A stretch of DNA of 64,000 bases from Spirosoma sp. KCTC 42546 (GTDB lineage: Bacteria > Bacteroidota > Bacteroidia > Cytophagales > Spirosomataceae): assembly GCF_006965485.1 (NCBI RefSeq), contig NZ_CP041360.1, positions 6,180,501 to 6,244,500 on the forward strand, written 5' to 3'. The position numbers were made by a program, and so were the translations under genes. This document shows, piece after piece, positions 17,276 to 25,724 of the stretch. The stretch's first letter is position 1. Each line of letters starts with the position of its first letter. The notes beneath the pieces are model-generated. The model was not told the origin of the DNA and ran no database searches. It saw only the letters and a program-made list of their open reading frames with translations.

Positions 17276-18067
17276 ATGGACTTACAACTGCAAAACAAGG
17301 TTATCCTCGTTACAGGTGGTGCCAAGGGCATTGGCGAAGGCATTGTAAACGTGTTAGCCACCGAAGGTGCCATTCCTGTTATTATTGGAAGAAATGAAGC
17401 CGATAATCAGAAAGTCGTGGCGGAAATTGAAGCTGCCGGACATCAGGCCTTTCAGGTTGTAGCTGAACTGACCCAGCCCGAAGAATCAGCCAAAGCTGTT
17501 CAGGCTGTGCTGAGCCGATTTGGACGGATCGATGGGGTTGTTAATAATGCTGGCGTAAATGATGGCGTTGGTCTGGAAAACGGCAATTACGAGTCGTTTA
17601 TAGCTTCACTTCATAAGAATCTGGTCCACTACTACCTGATCGTGCATCATGCGCTACCTGCACTGAAGGAATCAAAGGGAGCCATCGTCAATATCACCTC
17701 TAAAACGGCCGATACAGGACAAGGAGGCACTTCCGCTTATGCTGCCGCCAACGGCGGACGCAACGCACTGACCCGCGAGTGGGCGGTCGAGTTACTCAAA
17801 TACGGCATCCGGGTTAACGCCATTGTTGTGGCCGAATGCTGGACACCCCTCTATGAACGCTGGATCAATACCTTACCCAATCCAGACGAAAAACTGGCAT
17901 CGATCGTTGCGCATATTCCCCTCGAAAACCGGATGACAACCGCCGAAGAAATTGCCAATACCACTGCATTTTTACTATCCAATCGCTCCAGTCACACTAC
18001 TGGTCAACTCCTTTACGTAGATGGCGGGTACGTTCATCTCGACCGGGCCTTAGCTAATGCTTCTTAA
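17276..18067 (+). CDS. Short-chain dehydrogenase/reductase with Lys-to-Asn change in the active site
   Basis: The 263-residue protein is a classical SDR: TGGAKGIG nucleotide motif (13-20), NNAG (90-93), Asn115, Ser142, Tyr155 and the C-terminal YVDGGY. The Ser-Tyr spacing is normal, but the catalytic Lys expected at position 159 (YxxxK) is Asn, codon AAC at 17750-17752. Lys normally lowers the Tyr pKa and binds the nicotinamide ribose, so activity may be altered or lost. The pattern TGQGGTSAYAAA and LTREWAVELLKYGIRVNA resembles Bacteroidota SDRs linked to L-fucose oxidation. It sits between the permease and zinc dehydrogenase genes. Confidence 0.88.
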   Translation: MDLQLQNKVILVTGGAKGIGEGIVNVLATEGAIPVIIGRNEADNQKVVAEIEAAGHQAFQVVAELTQPEESAKAVQAVLSRFGRIDGVVNNAGVNDGVGLENGNYESFIASLHKNLVHYYLIVHHALPALKESKGAIVNITSKTADTGQGGTSAYAAANGGRNALTREWAVELLKYGIRVNAIVVAECWTPLYERWINTLPNPDEKLASIVAHIPLENRMTTAEEIANTTAFLLSNRSSHTTGQLLYVDGGYVHLDRALANAS

Positions 18068-18072
18068 AATAA

Positions 18073-18153
18073 GTTTGTAGTTTGTCGTTTGAGGTTCGAT
18101 GTTTCCGGCCTCAGTGAACCTCAAACTACAAACTACAAACTACAAACTACAAA
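18073..18153. repeat. Inverted repeat plus 7-bp CTACAAA tandem repeat
   Basis: Arms 18073-18097 and 18116-18140 match at 24 of 25 positions. The right arm is part of a run of CTACAAA units (18126-18153, four copies). It fills the gap between the SDR stop (18067) and the next start (18159). Related tracts lie at 8460-8490 and 27046-27097. Confidence 0.88.
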
Positions 18154-18158
18154 CTTTA

Positions 18159-19178
18159 ATGCAAACCTTAGTCTGTACAACGCCAGGGCAGTTAATCTAT
18201 CAATCAGGTATCAAGCCGGAGTTGACTCCCGGAAATGCCATCATACAGATTCGGCGAATTGGCATCTGTGGTACCGATCTCCATGCGTTTGAAGGAACAC
18301 AGCCGTTTTTCAATTATCCTCGTATTCTAGGCCATGAACTAGCCGGAGAACTCGTTGAAGCCGACGATGCTCCTGGATTTGAGTCCGGCGAAGCCGTAAC
18401 CTTTATTCCTTATTTTAACTGTGGGCATTGCATTGCCTGCCGATCGGGCAAGCCCAATTGCTGTGCAAGCCTTAGCGTAAGTGGTGTGCATGAAGATGGG
18501 GGCATGGTGGAATACTTATCGGTTCCCTCCTACTCCTTAGTGCATGGCAATGGACTAAGTTTCGACGAACTGGCTTTAGTAGAACCTTTATCCATTGGCG
18601 CACATGGGATTCGCCGGGCCGGTGTACAGCCGGGGGAGTGGGTGCTGGTTATTGGCGCTGGTCCCATAGGATTGGGCGTAATGGAGTTTGCCCGGATTGC
18701 CGGGGGTAACGTGATTGCCCTCGACATCAATGCATCACGACTTGCCTTCTGCAAAAATCGGCTGAACGTGAAACACACGGTATTGGCAACAGATCCAGAT
18801 GTGCTGGAGCAATTGGCAGCGATCACAAACGGCGAAATGCCTACCGTAGTAATTGATGCAACGGGTAATCTGCGTGCTATTAACAATGCCTTTCAGTATA
18901 TGGCCCACAGCGCTCGTTATGTCCTGGTTGGCTTGCAGAAAGGCGAAATTTCGGTCAGTCACCCGGAGTTTCATAAGCGGGAGGGCACCCTTATGAGCAG
19001 TCGAAATGCAACCCGACAGGATTTCGAGCATGTGATTGCCTCCATGAAAAATGGCCAGGTCGATCCAACGACCTACATTACGCATCGGGTAGCCTTTGGG
19101 CAGGTTCGCGACGAATTTGCCAGCTGGCTCAACCCGGCCAATGGAGTGATTAAGGCGATGGTGGAAGTAAATCCGTAG
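18159..19178 (+). CDS. Zinc-dependent alcohol/polyol dehydrogenase (MDR superfamily)
   Basis: This 339-residue medium-chain dehydrogenase has catalytic zinc ligands Cys37 (IGICGTD) and His59-Glu60 (GHE), and four structural-zinc cysteines in NCGHCIACRSGKPNCC (Cys88, 91, 94 and 101/102). The Rossmann motif is VIGAGPIGLG. The family oxidises sugar alcohols, threonine or aldonic acids with NAD(P)+. I start at 18159, because the longer frame from 18099 only translates the CTACAAA repeat. Together with the upstream SDR and permease it suggests an oxidative deoxysugar pathway, substrate unproven. Confidence 0.88.
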   Translation: MQTLVCTTPGQLIYQSGIKPELTPGNAIIQIRRIGICGTDLHAFEGTQPFFNYPRILGHELAGELVEADDAPGFESGEAVTFIPYFNCGHCIACRSGKPNCCASLSVSGVHEDGGMVEYLSVPSYSLVHGNGLSFDELALVEPLSIGAHGIRRAGVQPGEWVLVIGAGPIGLGVMEFARIAGGNVIALDINASRLAFCKNRLNVKHTVLATDPDVLEQLAAITNGEMPTVVIDATGNLRAINNAFQYMAHSARYVLVGLQKGEISVSHPEFHKREGTLMSSRNATRQDFEHVIASMKNGQVDPTTYITHRVAFGQVRDEFASWLNPANGVIKAMVEVNP

Positions 19179-19196
19179 GTAACTAATGCCGCTACT

Positions 19197-19227
19197 CTGC
19201 AAACGCCAATCCTTTTCACTATTTTTG
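19197..19227 (+). promoter_or_regulatory. Probable promoter of lysS
   Basis: TATTTTTG at 19220-19227 matches the -7 consensus TAnnTTTG. A CTG at 19197-19199 stands in the TTG position with a 20-nt spacer. The lysS ATG is 49 nt downstream. Confidence 0.6.
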
Positions 19228-19276
19228 CGGCCTTAATTACTGGTCAACCTGCTGATTGACCAACTTATTGACAATC

Positions 19277-21031
19277 ATGCAACTGAGTGAACAAGAAATA
19301 AACCGCCGACAAAAGCGCGAAGAATTAATGCGGATGGGAATCGACCCCTACCCCGCTGCACTAGTTGACGTAACGGCCACTATTGCCGATATCCGGGAGG
19401 CTTTCCCAACTGCTGAACCCGAACAGGATTTCTCGGGCGACAAACGCTGGGGCAATGTCCAATTGGCAGGCCGATTGATGGTATTCCGCATTAGCGGCAG
19501 TGCATCCTTCGCCGAAATACAGGACTCTACCGGGCGGATACAATGCTACTTCCGGCGCGACGACATCTGCCCCGGCGAGGATAAAACACTGTATAATACC
19601 GTCTTTAAGAAACTCTTAGATATTGGTGATATTATTGGTGTTCGGGGTCATGTATTCACGACCAAAACCGGCGAACTGTCGGTTTACGTGAAGGAATTTA
19701 AGATCCTGAATAAATCACTACGACCATTGCCTGTGGTAAAGGAAGTCATCAATGAGCAGGGGCAAAAAGAAACCTTCGACGCCTTTACAGATCCGGAGCA
19801 ACGTTACCGGCAGCGATATGTGGATTTGATCGTGAATCCGCAGGTGCGCGATGTATTCGTAAAACGGACGAAACTGGTGAACTCGATTCGGCAGTTTTTG
19901 AGCCAGAAGGGCTATCTGGAAGTCGAAACGCCCATTTTACAGCCGATCCACGGCGGAGCAACCGCACGCCCGTTCAGCACCCACCACAACTCGCTCGACA
20001 TGACGCTCTACATGCGGATTGCCAACGAGTTATACCTGAAGCGCCTGATTGTGGGCGGTTACGACGGTGTGTTCGAGTTTGCCAAAGATTTCCGGAACGA
20101 AGGCATGGACCGTACGCACAATCCAGAGTTTACCCAGGTTGAGTTCTACGTTGCGTATAAAGATTACCTCTGGATGATGGACACCATCGAAGAGATGGTT
20201 GAAAAAGTAGCGCTGGATGTAGCCGGAACCACCAAAGTTACTGTCGGCGAAAACGTTATTGATTTCAAACGCCCCTGGAAACGCCTGACCATGTTCGAGG
20301 CTATTCAGGAATATACGGGTGTGGATGTATCGGCTATGGAGGAAGCTGAACTTCGGCAAGTGGCCGAAAGTCGGGGCATTAAAGTCGATAGTACCATGGG
20401 CAAGTCGAAGTTAATTGACGAGCTATTTGGCGATGCCTGTGAACCGAACTTGATTCAGCCGACATTCATTACAGATTACCCCGTTGAGATGTCGCCGTTG
20501 ACCAAGAAGCACCGAAGCAAACCAGGCCTGGTAGAACGGTTCGAAGCTATTTGCAACGGAAAAGAAATCGCGAATGCCTACTCAGAGTTGAACGATCCTC
20601 TCGATCAGCGCGAGCGTTTTGAAGAGCAGTTGCGCCTGGCTGAACGGGGTGATGAAGAAGCGATGGTTTTGGACGAAGATTTTCTGCGTGCCCTTGAATA
20701 CGGTATGCCGCCAACGGCAGGTGTTGGTTTGGGTATCGACCGACTGGCGATGATTATGACCAACCAGCCATCTATCCAGGATGTTCTGTTTTTCCCGCAG
20801 ATGCGCCCCGAAAAGAAACTGGAGCAATCTGATGAAAGTGATTTTGTAGCAGCTGGCGTTCCAATTGAGTGGGTTCCAGCGGTACAGAAATTAGGCTTTC
20901 AAACGGTAGAACAACTTCGTGCAGGCAATCCCAACAAACTCTTTAACGACCTTGGGGGTGTTCGCAAGAAATTAAAAATGGATGTTCCTATGCCTAGCCT
21001 GGATCAGATAAAGGGCTGGACAGGCAATTAA
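19277..21031 (+). CDS. lysS: Lysyl-tRNA synthetase, class II, with C-terminal extension
   Basis: The 584-residue protein has an N-terminal OB-fold tRNA-binding domain ([29 protein letters not shown]) and the class II catalytic core: motif 1 ([22 protein letters not shown]), motif 2 ([20 protein letters not shown]) and motif 3 ([13 protein letters not shown]). It charges tRNA-Lys. E. coli LysRS is about 505 residues. The extra length here includes a C-terminal tail of about 65 residues ([21 protein letters not shown] onward) that looks like a helix-hairpin-helix module. Starting at 19277 avoids seven unlikely residues from 19256. Confidence 0.95.
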   Translation: MQLSEQEINRRQKREELMRMGIDPYPAALVDVTATIADIREAFPTAEPEQDFSGDKRWGNVQLAGRLMVFRISGSASFAEIQDSTGRIQCYFRRDDICPGEDKTLYNTVFKKLLDIGDIIGVRGHVFTTKTGELSVYVKEFKILNKSLRPLPVVKEVINEQGQKETFDAFTDPEQRYRQRYVDLIVNPQVRDVFVKRTKLVNSIRQFLSQKGYLEVETPILQPIHGGATARPFSTHHNSLDMTLYMRIANELYLKRLIVGGYDGVFEFAKDFRNEGMDRTHNPEFTQVEFYVAYKDYLWMMDTIEEMVEKVALDVAGTTKVTVGENVIDFKRPWKRLTMFEAIQEYTGVDVSAMEEAELRQVAESRGIKVDSTMGKSKLIDELFGDACEPNLIQPTFITDYPVEMSPLTKKHRSKPGLVERFEAICNGKEIANAYSELNDPLDQRERFEEQLRLAERGDEEAMVLDEDFLRALEYGMPPTAGVGLGIDRLAMIMTNQPSIQDVLFFPQMRPEKKLEQSDESDFVAAGVPIEWVPAVQKLGFQTVEQLRAGNPNKLFNDLGGVRKKLKMDVPMPSLDQIKGWTGN

Positions 21032-21036
21032 ACAAG

Positions 21037-21072
21037 GAAACCCCCACCTGAAAACCGGGTGGGGTTTCTATT
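21037..21072. terminator. Terminator between lysS and the cold-shock gene
   Basis: GAAACCCCCACC pairs with GGTGGGGTTTC (21058-21068) with one bulged C and is followed by TATTT. It lies between convergent genes and could serve both, though the T-rich side favours lysS. Confidence 0.7.
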
Positions 21073-21101
21073 TCGTTAGTCGATGCTGGAGAGTAATCTA
21101 A

Positions 21102-21299
21102 TTAGCTAATTTTCTGCACCTTTACGGCATTGAGTCCTTTTTTGCCGTCTACCACTTCAAACTGCACCCGGTCTTTTTCCCGAATGGTGATCCCATTCAA
21201 GCCAGTGATGTGAACGAAAATGTCTCTGTTGGTACCATCTTCAACAATGAATCCGTAGCCTTTACTTTCGTTAAAGAATTTTACTTCACCTGTTTGCAT
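21102..21299 (-). CDS. Cold-shock protein (CspA family)
   Basis: This 65-residue single cold-shock domain reads [18 protein letters not shown] (RNP1 at KGYGFI), then DIFVHITGL (RNP2 region), and ends KKGLNAVKV. It binds single-stranded RNA and DNA and melts secondary structure at low temperature. Translation is taken from 21299, since the ATG seven codons upstream adds residues foreign to the family. More than 300 nt without a gene lie upstream, consistent with a long structured leader, as is common for csp genes. Confidence 0.93.
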   Translation of the reverse strand: MQTGEVKFFNESKGYGFIVEDGTNRDIFVHITGLNGITIREKDRVQFEVVDGKKGLNAVKVQKIS

Positions 21300-21637
21300 A
21301 AAACGTAAACAATTAAACAATTAAACATTTAAGGGGTCAGTTATTAACAAAGATTCAGGAAACAAATACCGTAACATCGAATTGTTAAGATATTTAGTTG
21401 AGAATCAACGAACTTTGTTAAATGTAATGGTGAAAATGGCACTTATGTGCCGTTAACCCCGTCACAACACAAAGAAAACAAAAATGTTCTGACTTCAATT
21501 AGTTTAGAGGGACTTTTTACCTAATTTCACTAAGTTTATATTGGCTTTCTTCGTAAACGGCAAACATTCTATCAAATACCATCGTTAGTTTTACAGTTTA
21601 GTACTGACCGGGTATTACACACTTCTGAACAAAAAAA
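21300..21637. other. Divergent intergenic region, probable cold-shock leader
   Basis: These 338 bases lie between the divergent cold-shock and PspC-like genes. They contain a GGCAC/GTGCC hairpin (21438-21442 with 21447-21451), tandem AAACAATT units next to the csp start, and CAAATACC at two sites. I find no full promoter match on either strand. A long csp 5' leader on the minus strand is the likeliest content. Confidence 0.5.
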
Positions 21638-21859
21638 ATGAATAAGATTCGTTATTTTGTTGAAAGCCAGGCATTCGGTGTCTGTTCCCGTTTAGGGGAA
21701 AAGATGAATATCTCAGCCAGCAGTATTCGTTTATATTTTATCTACACCTCTTTTCTGACCCTTGGCTCCCCAGTTGTTCTTTATCTAATACTGGCTTTCT
21801 GGATGGAAATGAAAAAGCATATGCGTCGGCACGCACACCCAACCATTTGGGAGTTGTGA
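21638..21859 (+). CDS. Small PspC-domain membrane protein
   Basis: The 73-residue protein is a bare PspC domain. It has FGVCSRLGEKMNISASSIRLYF in the position of the usual GVCAGLAEYFGIDPTLVRL segment, followed by one hydrophobic helix (TLGSPVVLYLILAFWM). PspC proteins take part in phage-shock-type membrane stress responses. Single-domain copies are common in Bacteroidota, and their role is not established. The gene ends seven bases before a 36-bp perfect inverted repeat that separates it from the convergent glycosyltransferase gene. Confidence 0.78.
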   Translation: MNKIRYFVESQAFGVCSRLGEKMNISASSIRLYFIYTSFLTLGSPVVLYLILAFWMEMKKHMRRHAHPTIWEL

Positions 21860-21865
21860 ACGTAT

Positions 21866-21946
21866 AAATGAATAATGGTTAATGTAAAATGGATAATGAT
21901 CCAGCGTTGAGATCATTATCCATTTTACATTAACCATTATTCATTT
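21866..21946. repeat. Perfect 36-bp inverted repeat, 9-nt loop
   Basis: Arms 21866-21901 and 21911-21946 are exact reverse complements. Each arm is built of related AATGGNTAATG-like units. The right arm encodes the last residues (MNNG) and the stop codon of the convergent glycosyltransferase gene. Confidence 0.95.
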
Positions 21947-22961
21947 CTCCAAACGTCTTCCTGCCTTTGGCAAAATACTGCCAGACAATACTTTTAGGGT
22001 ATAGTTTTACCTCGGTTATCTGCTGTTGCTTCAATACCTTCCGTTGCCGGTGAAGTTTCGGTACTGCGCCGTAAAAAGCGAAGTGCGCCCGCACAATAGC
22101 CCACACATCAGGCCATTGCCCTTCCCGTATAAAGAGCAGTGATGATACGCCATCCATCACCAGCCGGAAAAGAATTTTGGCCCATAACCAGCCATCCGCG
22201 GGCCAGTTTTTGTAGAGCATCAGCAGGCTGTTCCGGTAATTCAGAAAGGTTTTATGCGGATTAGATTTGTGGAGCGTACCTCCCCCAACATGATAAACCG
22301 TCGACTGGCCACAGGCCCAGACTTGGTAGCCTAATCGCTGGATTCGCCAGCACCAGTCAATTTCTTCCATGTGGGCAAAAAACGATGCATCGAAACCACC
22401 CGTCTGGTGAAATACCTCAGCCTTTACAAACAGGCAGGCACCCGTTGCCCAGAAAATCGGCCGGTTGTCGTCGTATTGTCCATGATCGGTTTCGAACGTA
22501 GCAAACACACGTCCCCGACAGAAAACGTAGCCTAACCAATCGACAAAGCCACCGGCAGCTCCCGCATGTTCAAACAGCTCGCGCTCACTATATGAACGAA
22601 TCTTGGGCTGGCAGGCTGCAATAGTCGGATTGGCTTCCATCAGATCAAGCACAGGCGAAATCCAGCCAGGTGTTACTTCAATATCGGAGTTGGGCAGAAC
22701 ATAATAGGTAGCACCCCCATAGTGGGTTCGAATGTGATCGAGAGCCAGGTTGTAACCTCCTGCATACCCCTCATTACGAGGAAGTTCAATAACGCGAACG
22801 TCGGGGAACGTAGCTCGCAGAAAGGAAACGGAGTTATCAGTAGAAGCACTATCGGCTACATAAACCGGGTGTCCATCGGCAGTGGCCAGAACCGCAGGCA
22901 GAAATTTGGCTAAAAACGGTTGTCCGTTGTAATTAAGAATAACGATGGCAAGGGTAGTCAC
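21930..22961 (-). CDS. Glycosyltransferase family 2
   Basis: This 343-residue GT-A glycosyltransferase begins with the nucleotide-sugar fold (LAIVILNYNGQPFLAKFLPAVL, VADSASTDNSVSFL) and has a metal-site motif in YVLPNSDIEV (about residue 92). It continues with FWATGACLFVKAEVFHQTGGFD and EEIDWCWRIQRLGYQVW, typical of rhamnosyl/glycosyl transferases of this group. It probably adds a sugar to a cell-surface polysaccharide. The final residues MNNG lie inside a 36-bp inverted repeat, so its C-terminus seems to be defined by that element. Confidence 0.9.
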   Translation of the reverse strand: MTTLAIVILNYNGQPFLAKFLPAVLATADGHPVYVADSASTDNSVSFLRATFPDVRVIELPRNEGYAGGYNLALDHIRTHYGGATYYVLPNSDIEVTPGWISPVLDLMEANPTIAACQPKIRSYSERELFEHAGAAGGFVDWLGYVFCRGRVFATFETDHGQYDDNRPIFWATGACLFVKAEVFHQTGGFDASFFAHMEEIDWCWRIQRLGYQVWACGQSTVYHVGGGTLHKSNPHKTFLNYRNSLLMLYKNWPADGWLWAKILFRLVMDGVSSLLFIREGQWPDVWAIVRAHFAFYGAVPKLHRQRKVLKQQQITEVKLYPKSIVWQYFAKGRKTFGEMNNG

Positions 22962-22988
22962 ACCGCAAATTTACGATTTACAAGTTAC

Positions 22989-23041
22989 GGTTTTCAGTAT
23001 CCGGCGGCAAAGACTCTGCTAAAAACCGACTACTGAAAACC
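22989..23041. repeat. 11-bp inverted repeat upstream of the glycosyltransferase gene
   Basis: GGTTTTCAGTA (22989-22999) pairs with TACTGAAAACC (23031-23041). It fills much of the 105-nt gap between the glycosyltransferase start and the YbaB stop on the minus strand. The right side continues with GTATAC-rich sequence. Confidence 0.6.
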
Positions 23042-23066
23042 ATAAACTGTATACCGTATACCTTTT

Positions 23067-23399
23067 TTAGCCCATCAGACCATCCAGATTCAGGCCGGGA
23101 ATGTTAGGCAATAGTCCTTCGGTGGCCTGACGGAGGTGTTCGCGGGCTTTTGTTTCAACATTGCCCATTGCCTTGTTGGTAGCTGCAACAATGAGATCTT
23201 GTAACATTTCACGGTCGTCGGGCCGTATCAGATCAGGATCGATTTCTATTTTCAGGACGTTTTTCAGGCCATTCACCGTCACTTTAACTAATCCAGCTCC
23301 CGATTCACCCGTTTCGGTAACGGCACTTAGGGTTTCCTGAGCATCTTTCATTCGGGATTGAACTTCCTTCATCTTCCCGAACATATCCATCATATTCAT
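23067..23399 (-). CDS. YbaB/EbfC family nucleoid-associated protein
   Basis: The 110-residue protein has the YbaB/EbfC pattern: MMDMFGKMKEVQSRMKDAQETL, then a beta region GLVKVTVNGLKNVLKIEID, and a final helix DLIVAATNKAMGNVETKAREH. These proteins form tweezer-like dimers that bind DNA and are thought to shape the nucleoid. The usual neighbours dnaX and recR are not present here. A hairpin of the ACTTACTCCAC family lies upstream of the gene. Confidence 0.9.
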   Translation of the reverse strand: MNMMDMFGKMKEVQSRMKDAQETLSAVTETGESGAGLVKVTVNGLKNVLKIEIDPDLIRPDDREMLQDLIVAATNKAMGNVETKAREHLRQATEGLLPNIPGLNLDGLMG

Positions 23400-23421
23400 A
23401 GTCTTAAGTAGTTAGTAAGTA

Positions 23422-23481
23422 GTGGAGTAGGTGTAATAAGTGGAGTGAGTGAATCGAACTTACGCATTACACTTACTCCAC
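23422..23481. repeat. Inverted repeat of the GTGGAGTA/TACTCCAC family
   Basis: Arms 23422-23437 and 23466-23481 match at 15 of 16 positions. The elements at 8045-8128 and 59790-59867 share the same ACTACAC/ACTTACTCCAC vocabulary. It sits between the YbaB start and the T9SS cargo stop. Confidence 0.75.
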
Positions 23482-23500
23482 CTACTTCACTCCTTTCCCA

Positions 23501-25516
23501 TTATCTAATCAACAACACGGCACCGGTCCGAACAGTTTTCACGCCGGTCAGATCAATTACTTCAACGCGGTACATATACTGGCCGGGTTGGGCATCCTGA
23601 TCCTTTACTTTACCATCCCATCCCTGGTTTTTATCCCTTGTGTCATAAACAACTTCTCCCCAGCGGTCGTACATGATCAGTCTAAACTGATCGAAATAGA
23701 CTCCTTTTACAACAAATGTATCATTCAGCCCGTCATTATTTGGGGTGAATGCATCAGGTATCCAGATTTTAGCTTCGCGCCGGAAGGTAAAGAAGTTCGA
23801 ATAGCTGACTGTTCCATTTTCAGAAATAGCAATGATCCGGTATTTCTGCGATTGTATGTCCAGATCCGTAGCACTCAAATCATAATGCGTATTAACACCA
23901 ATATTTGTGATCTCTCGTCTGGTATTATTCACGGAATCGATTACTTCGATCACATAGTTACCTGTTTTCTCCGGATTAAAAGGAGATTCGGCCGTCCAGT
24001 CAATACCAGTCTCTGATTTTGACGTTAAAAAAACCGTACACACCGGGCTCGACGGGGCTGATTTCAGTCCACAATTACTAATGTAGGTTACCTCGTAACA
24101 ATACGAACCTGTCGATGGGTCTACGGTTTCATCAATGAATGTATTCTTATTCGCGACTGTGGCAATTTCCTGATACGTACCCGAAGAGCCACTGGCGCGG
24201 CTGATGATGAGCGTATAACTGGCCGATGCACCTGTGGTCGGCAACGAGGCCACCAGGCGGGGATGGTTATCTTCTATTGATACAACCGTGCTGCCCAGGT
24301 CACCCGGTAGTTCGCCGTTAATGCCCAGTACACAGGTAGGTGCCGATGTGACAACGGTCTGTGCAGTACCCGAAATAGTGGCTTCAAGCGTATAGCAATA
24401 CTGCGCTCCACAGGTAATGTTACTGGCATCACTATAAGTACTGGCAGCACTATTCGTTAGTGTACCAGAAGGCAGGTTATTTTTATAGATAACGTATTTT
24501 CTAAACTGCGTTGTTGCCGATATAGTCCCGGCGTAGGGTTGCCAGCTTAGGTTATTTTGCTTGTTAGCCGCTTTGGCATCTAGTACCAGACTGCATACTT
24601 CGTCAGATTTTAGGGGGGTGCTATTACAGGCGTCCTGCGTTTGTACCTGAAAGCACTGAACCTGTTTGGCATCGGTCTGAACGGTAAACGACCCCGCGCC
24701 CGTACCATTCTGGCCTGTTGCGGTATAGGTTCCGTTTACCTTCTGATAAAGTTGCACCGATGAGCCAGTGCTGGCCTGATAGGTAATGTCAATCGAATTG
24801 TCACTGACCGTTTTTAAAGCTGTGATAATAGGCTGTGCGGCCGTAGCAGAAACCGTAATAGGTGCTGCCTGGGTTATTGTTGATCGGCAACTGGCTGGAG
24901 CGTTGTAAATTCCCTGTAGCGTTATCGTATAAGACCCCGCATTTGAGTAGGTATGAGATAGCTCAAGAGCCATCTCGGCGCGTGTTTTTTGTTCCCGAAC
25001 ACCATCGCCCCAATAAATTTCGTACAGATCATACTGCCCTAATGTCGATGCATCGGGAACGATCTGAGCTCTTCGGCCTGAGCAAGACTTAGCCGTAAAC
25101 TTCACCTGATCAACGGGCAGAACGGTAACTTCCTTACACAAGATCGTGCCCGTCCCCGTTCCATTACCACTACCTCCCTGTATAATTGTATACGAGCCAG
25201 GAGCAGTATAGGAAAAAGTGGTCGATGTTGACAGGGTAACTTTGTCAATCGAACTCTTACCATCATACTGAAAATTATACCCGGCATTGATTATAGTACC
25301 TGGCACACCGACAATAGTAACTGGCGAACCAACGCAGATTTTATCTTTACTGAGGGAAAAACTACCGGGGAATAGTGGATTTGCACAGGCATTCTGGGCC
25401 TGAGCGGCAGGCGATCCGCCGAAGATCAGTAGGCCAACCAGCGCCATAATTATCCAATAAGCCACTACACTGGCCTTCGCCCCAATTTCAATCAGCCACA
25501 ATCGTAAAATTCGCAC
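23501..25516 (-). CDS. Secreted protein with PKD-like and type IX secretion (gliding-type) C-terminal domain
   Basis: The 671-residue protein has a signal peptide ending near GSPAAQAQ, and a PKD-like domain (VTIVGVPGTIINAGYNFQYDG onward, PGSYTIIQGG). Several fibronectin-like beta domains follow, with cysteine pairs and SNASSYT-type ends. The gliding-motility-associated C-terminal domain (about 580-671) reads IWIPDAFTPNNDGLNDTF, YDRWGEVVYDT, GWDGKVKD and PGQYMYRVEV. This is the type B sorting domain exported by the type IX secretion system. The function of the exported part is unknown, perhaps adhesion. Confidence 0.9.
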   Translation of the reverse strand: MRILRLWLIEIGAKASVVAYWIIMALVGLLIFGGSPAAQAQNACANPLFPGSFSLSKDKICVGSPVTIVGVPGTIINAGYNFQYDGKSSIDKVTLSTSTTFSYTAPGSYTIIQGGSGNGTGTGTILCKEVTVLPVDQVKFTAKSCSGRRAQIVPDASTLGQYDLYEIYWGDGVREQKTRAEMALELSHTYSNAGSYTITLQGIYNAPASCRSTITQAAPITVSATAAQPIITALKTVSDNSIDITYQASTGSSVQLYQKVNGTYTATGQNGTGAGSFTVQTDAKQVQCFQVQTQDACNSTPLKSDEVCSLVLDAKAANKQNNLSWQPYAGTISATTQFRKYVIYKNNLPSGTLTNSAASTYSDASNITCGAQYCYTLEATISGTAQTVVTSAPTCVLGINGELPGDLGSTVVSIEDNHPRLVASLPTTGASASYTLIISRASGSSGTYQEIATVANKNTFIDETVDPSTGSYCYEVTYISNCGLKSAPSSPVCTVFLTSKSETGIDWTAESPFNPEKTGNYVIEVIDSVNNTRREITNIGVNTHYDLSATDLDIQSQKYRIIAISENGTVSYSNFFTFRREAKIWIPDAFTPNNDGLNDTFVVKGVYFDQFRLIMYDRWGEVVYDTRDKNQGWDGKVKDQDAQPGQYMYRVEVIDLTGVKTVRTGAVLLIR

Positions 25517-25724
25517 AGAGGGTCTTTTTTATCGTTTTTTAATTTAGTCCTGCCTATGCTTGAAAACGGCTCAACGGACATTTTCGCATCCGGCGAAACG
25601 TATCTTTCTTAAAATCAGTTTTCAGATCAAACTGAGTGTAGGTCAACTGTATTTTCTGGCCATCTGGACAGCCAGCGAATTAGCTACCAAATATACTTTC
25701 ACCGACACGCATAGACCAAAAAAG

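Noticed and set aside
18099..18158. Longer N-terminus for the zinc dehydrogenase
   Set aside because: Those 20 codons translate the CTACAAA repeat and the family starts at the later ATG.
25517..25724. FMN riboswitch upstream of ribBA
   Set aside because: None of the conserved RFN-element sequence blocks could be found.
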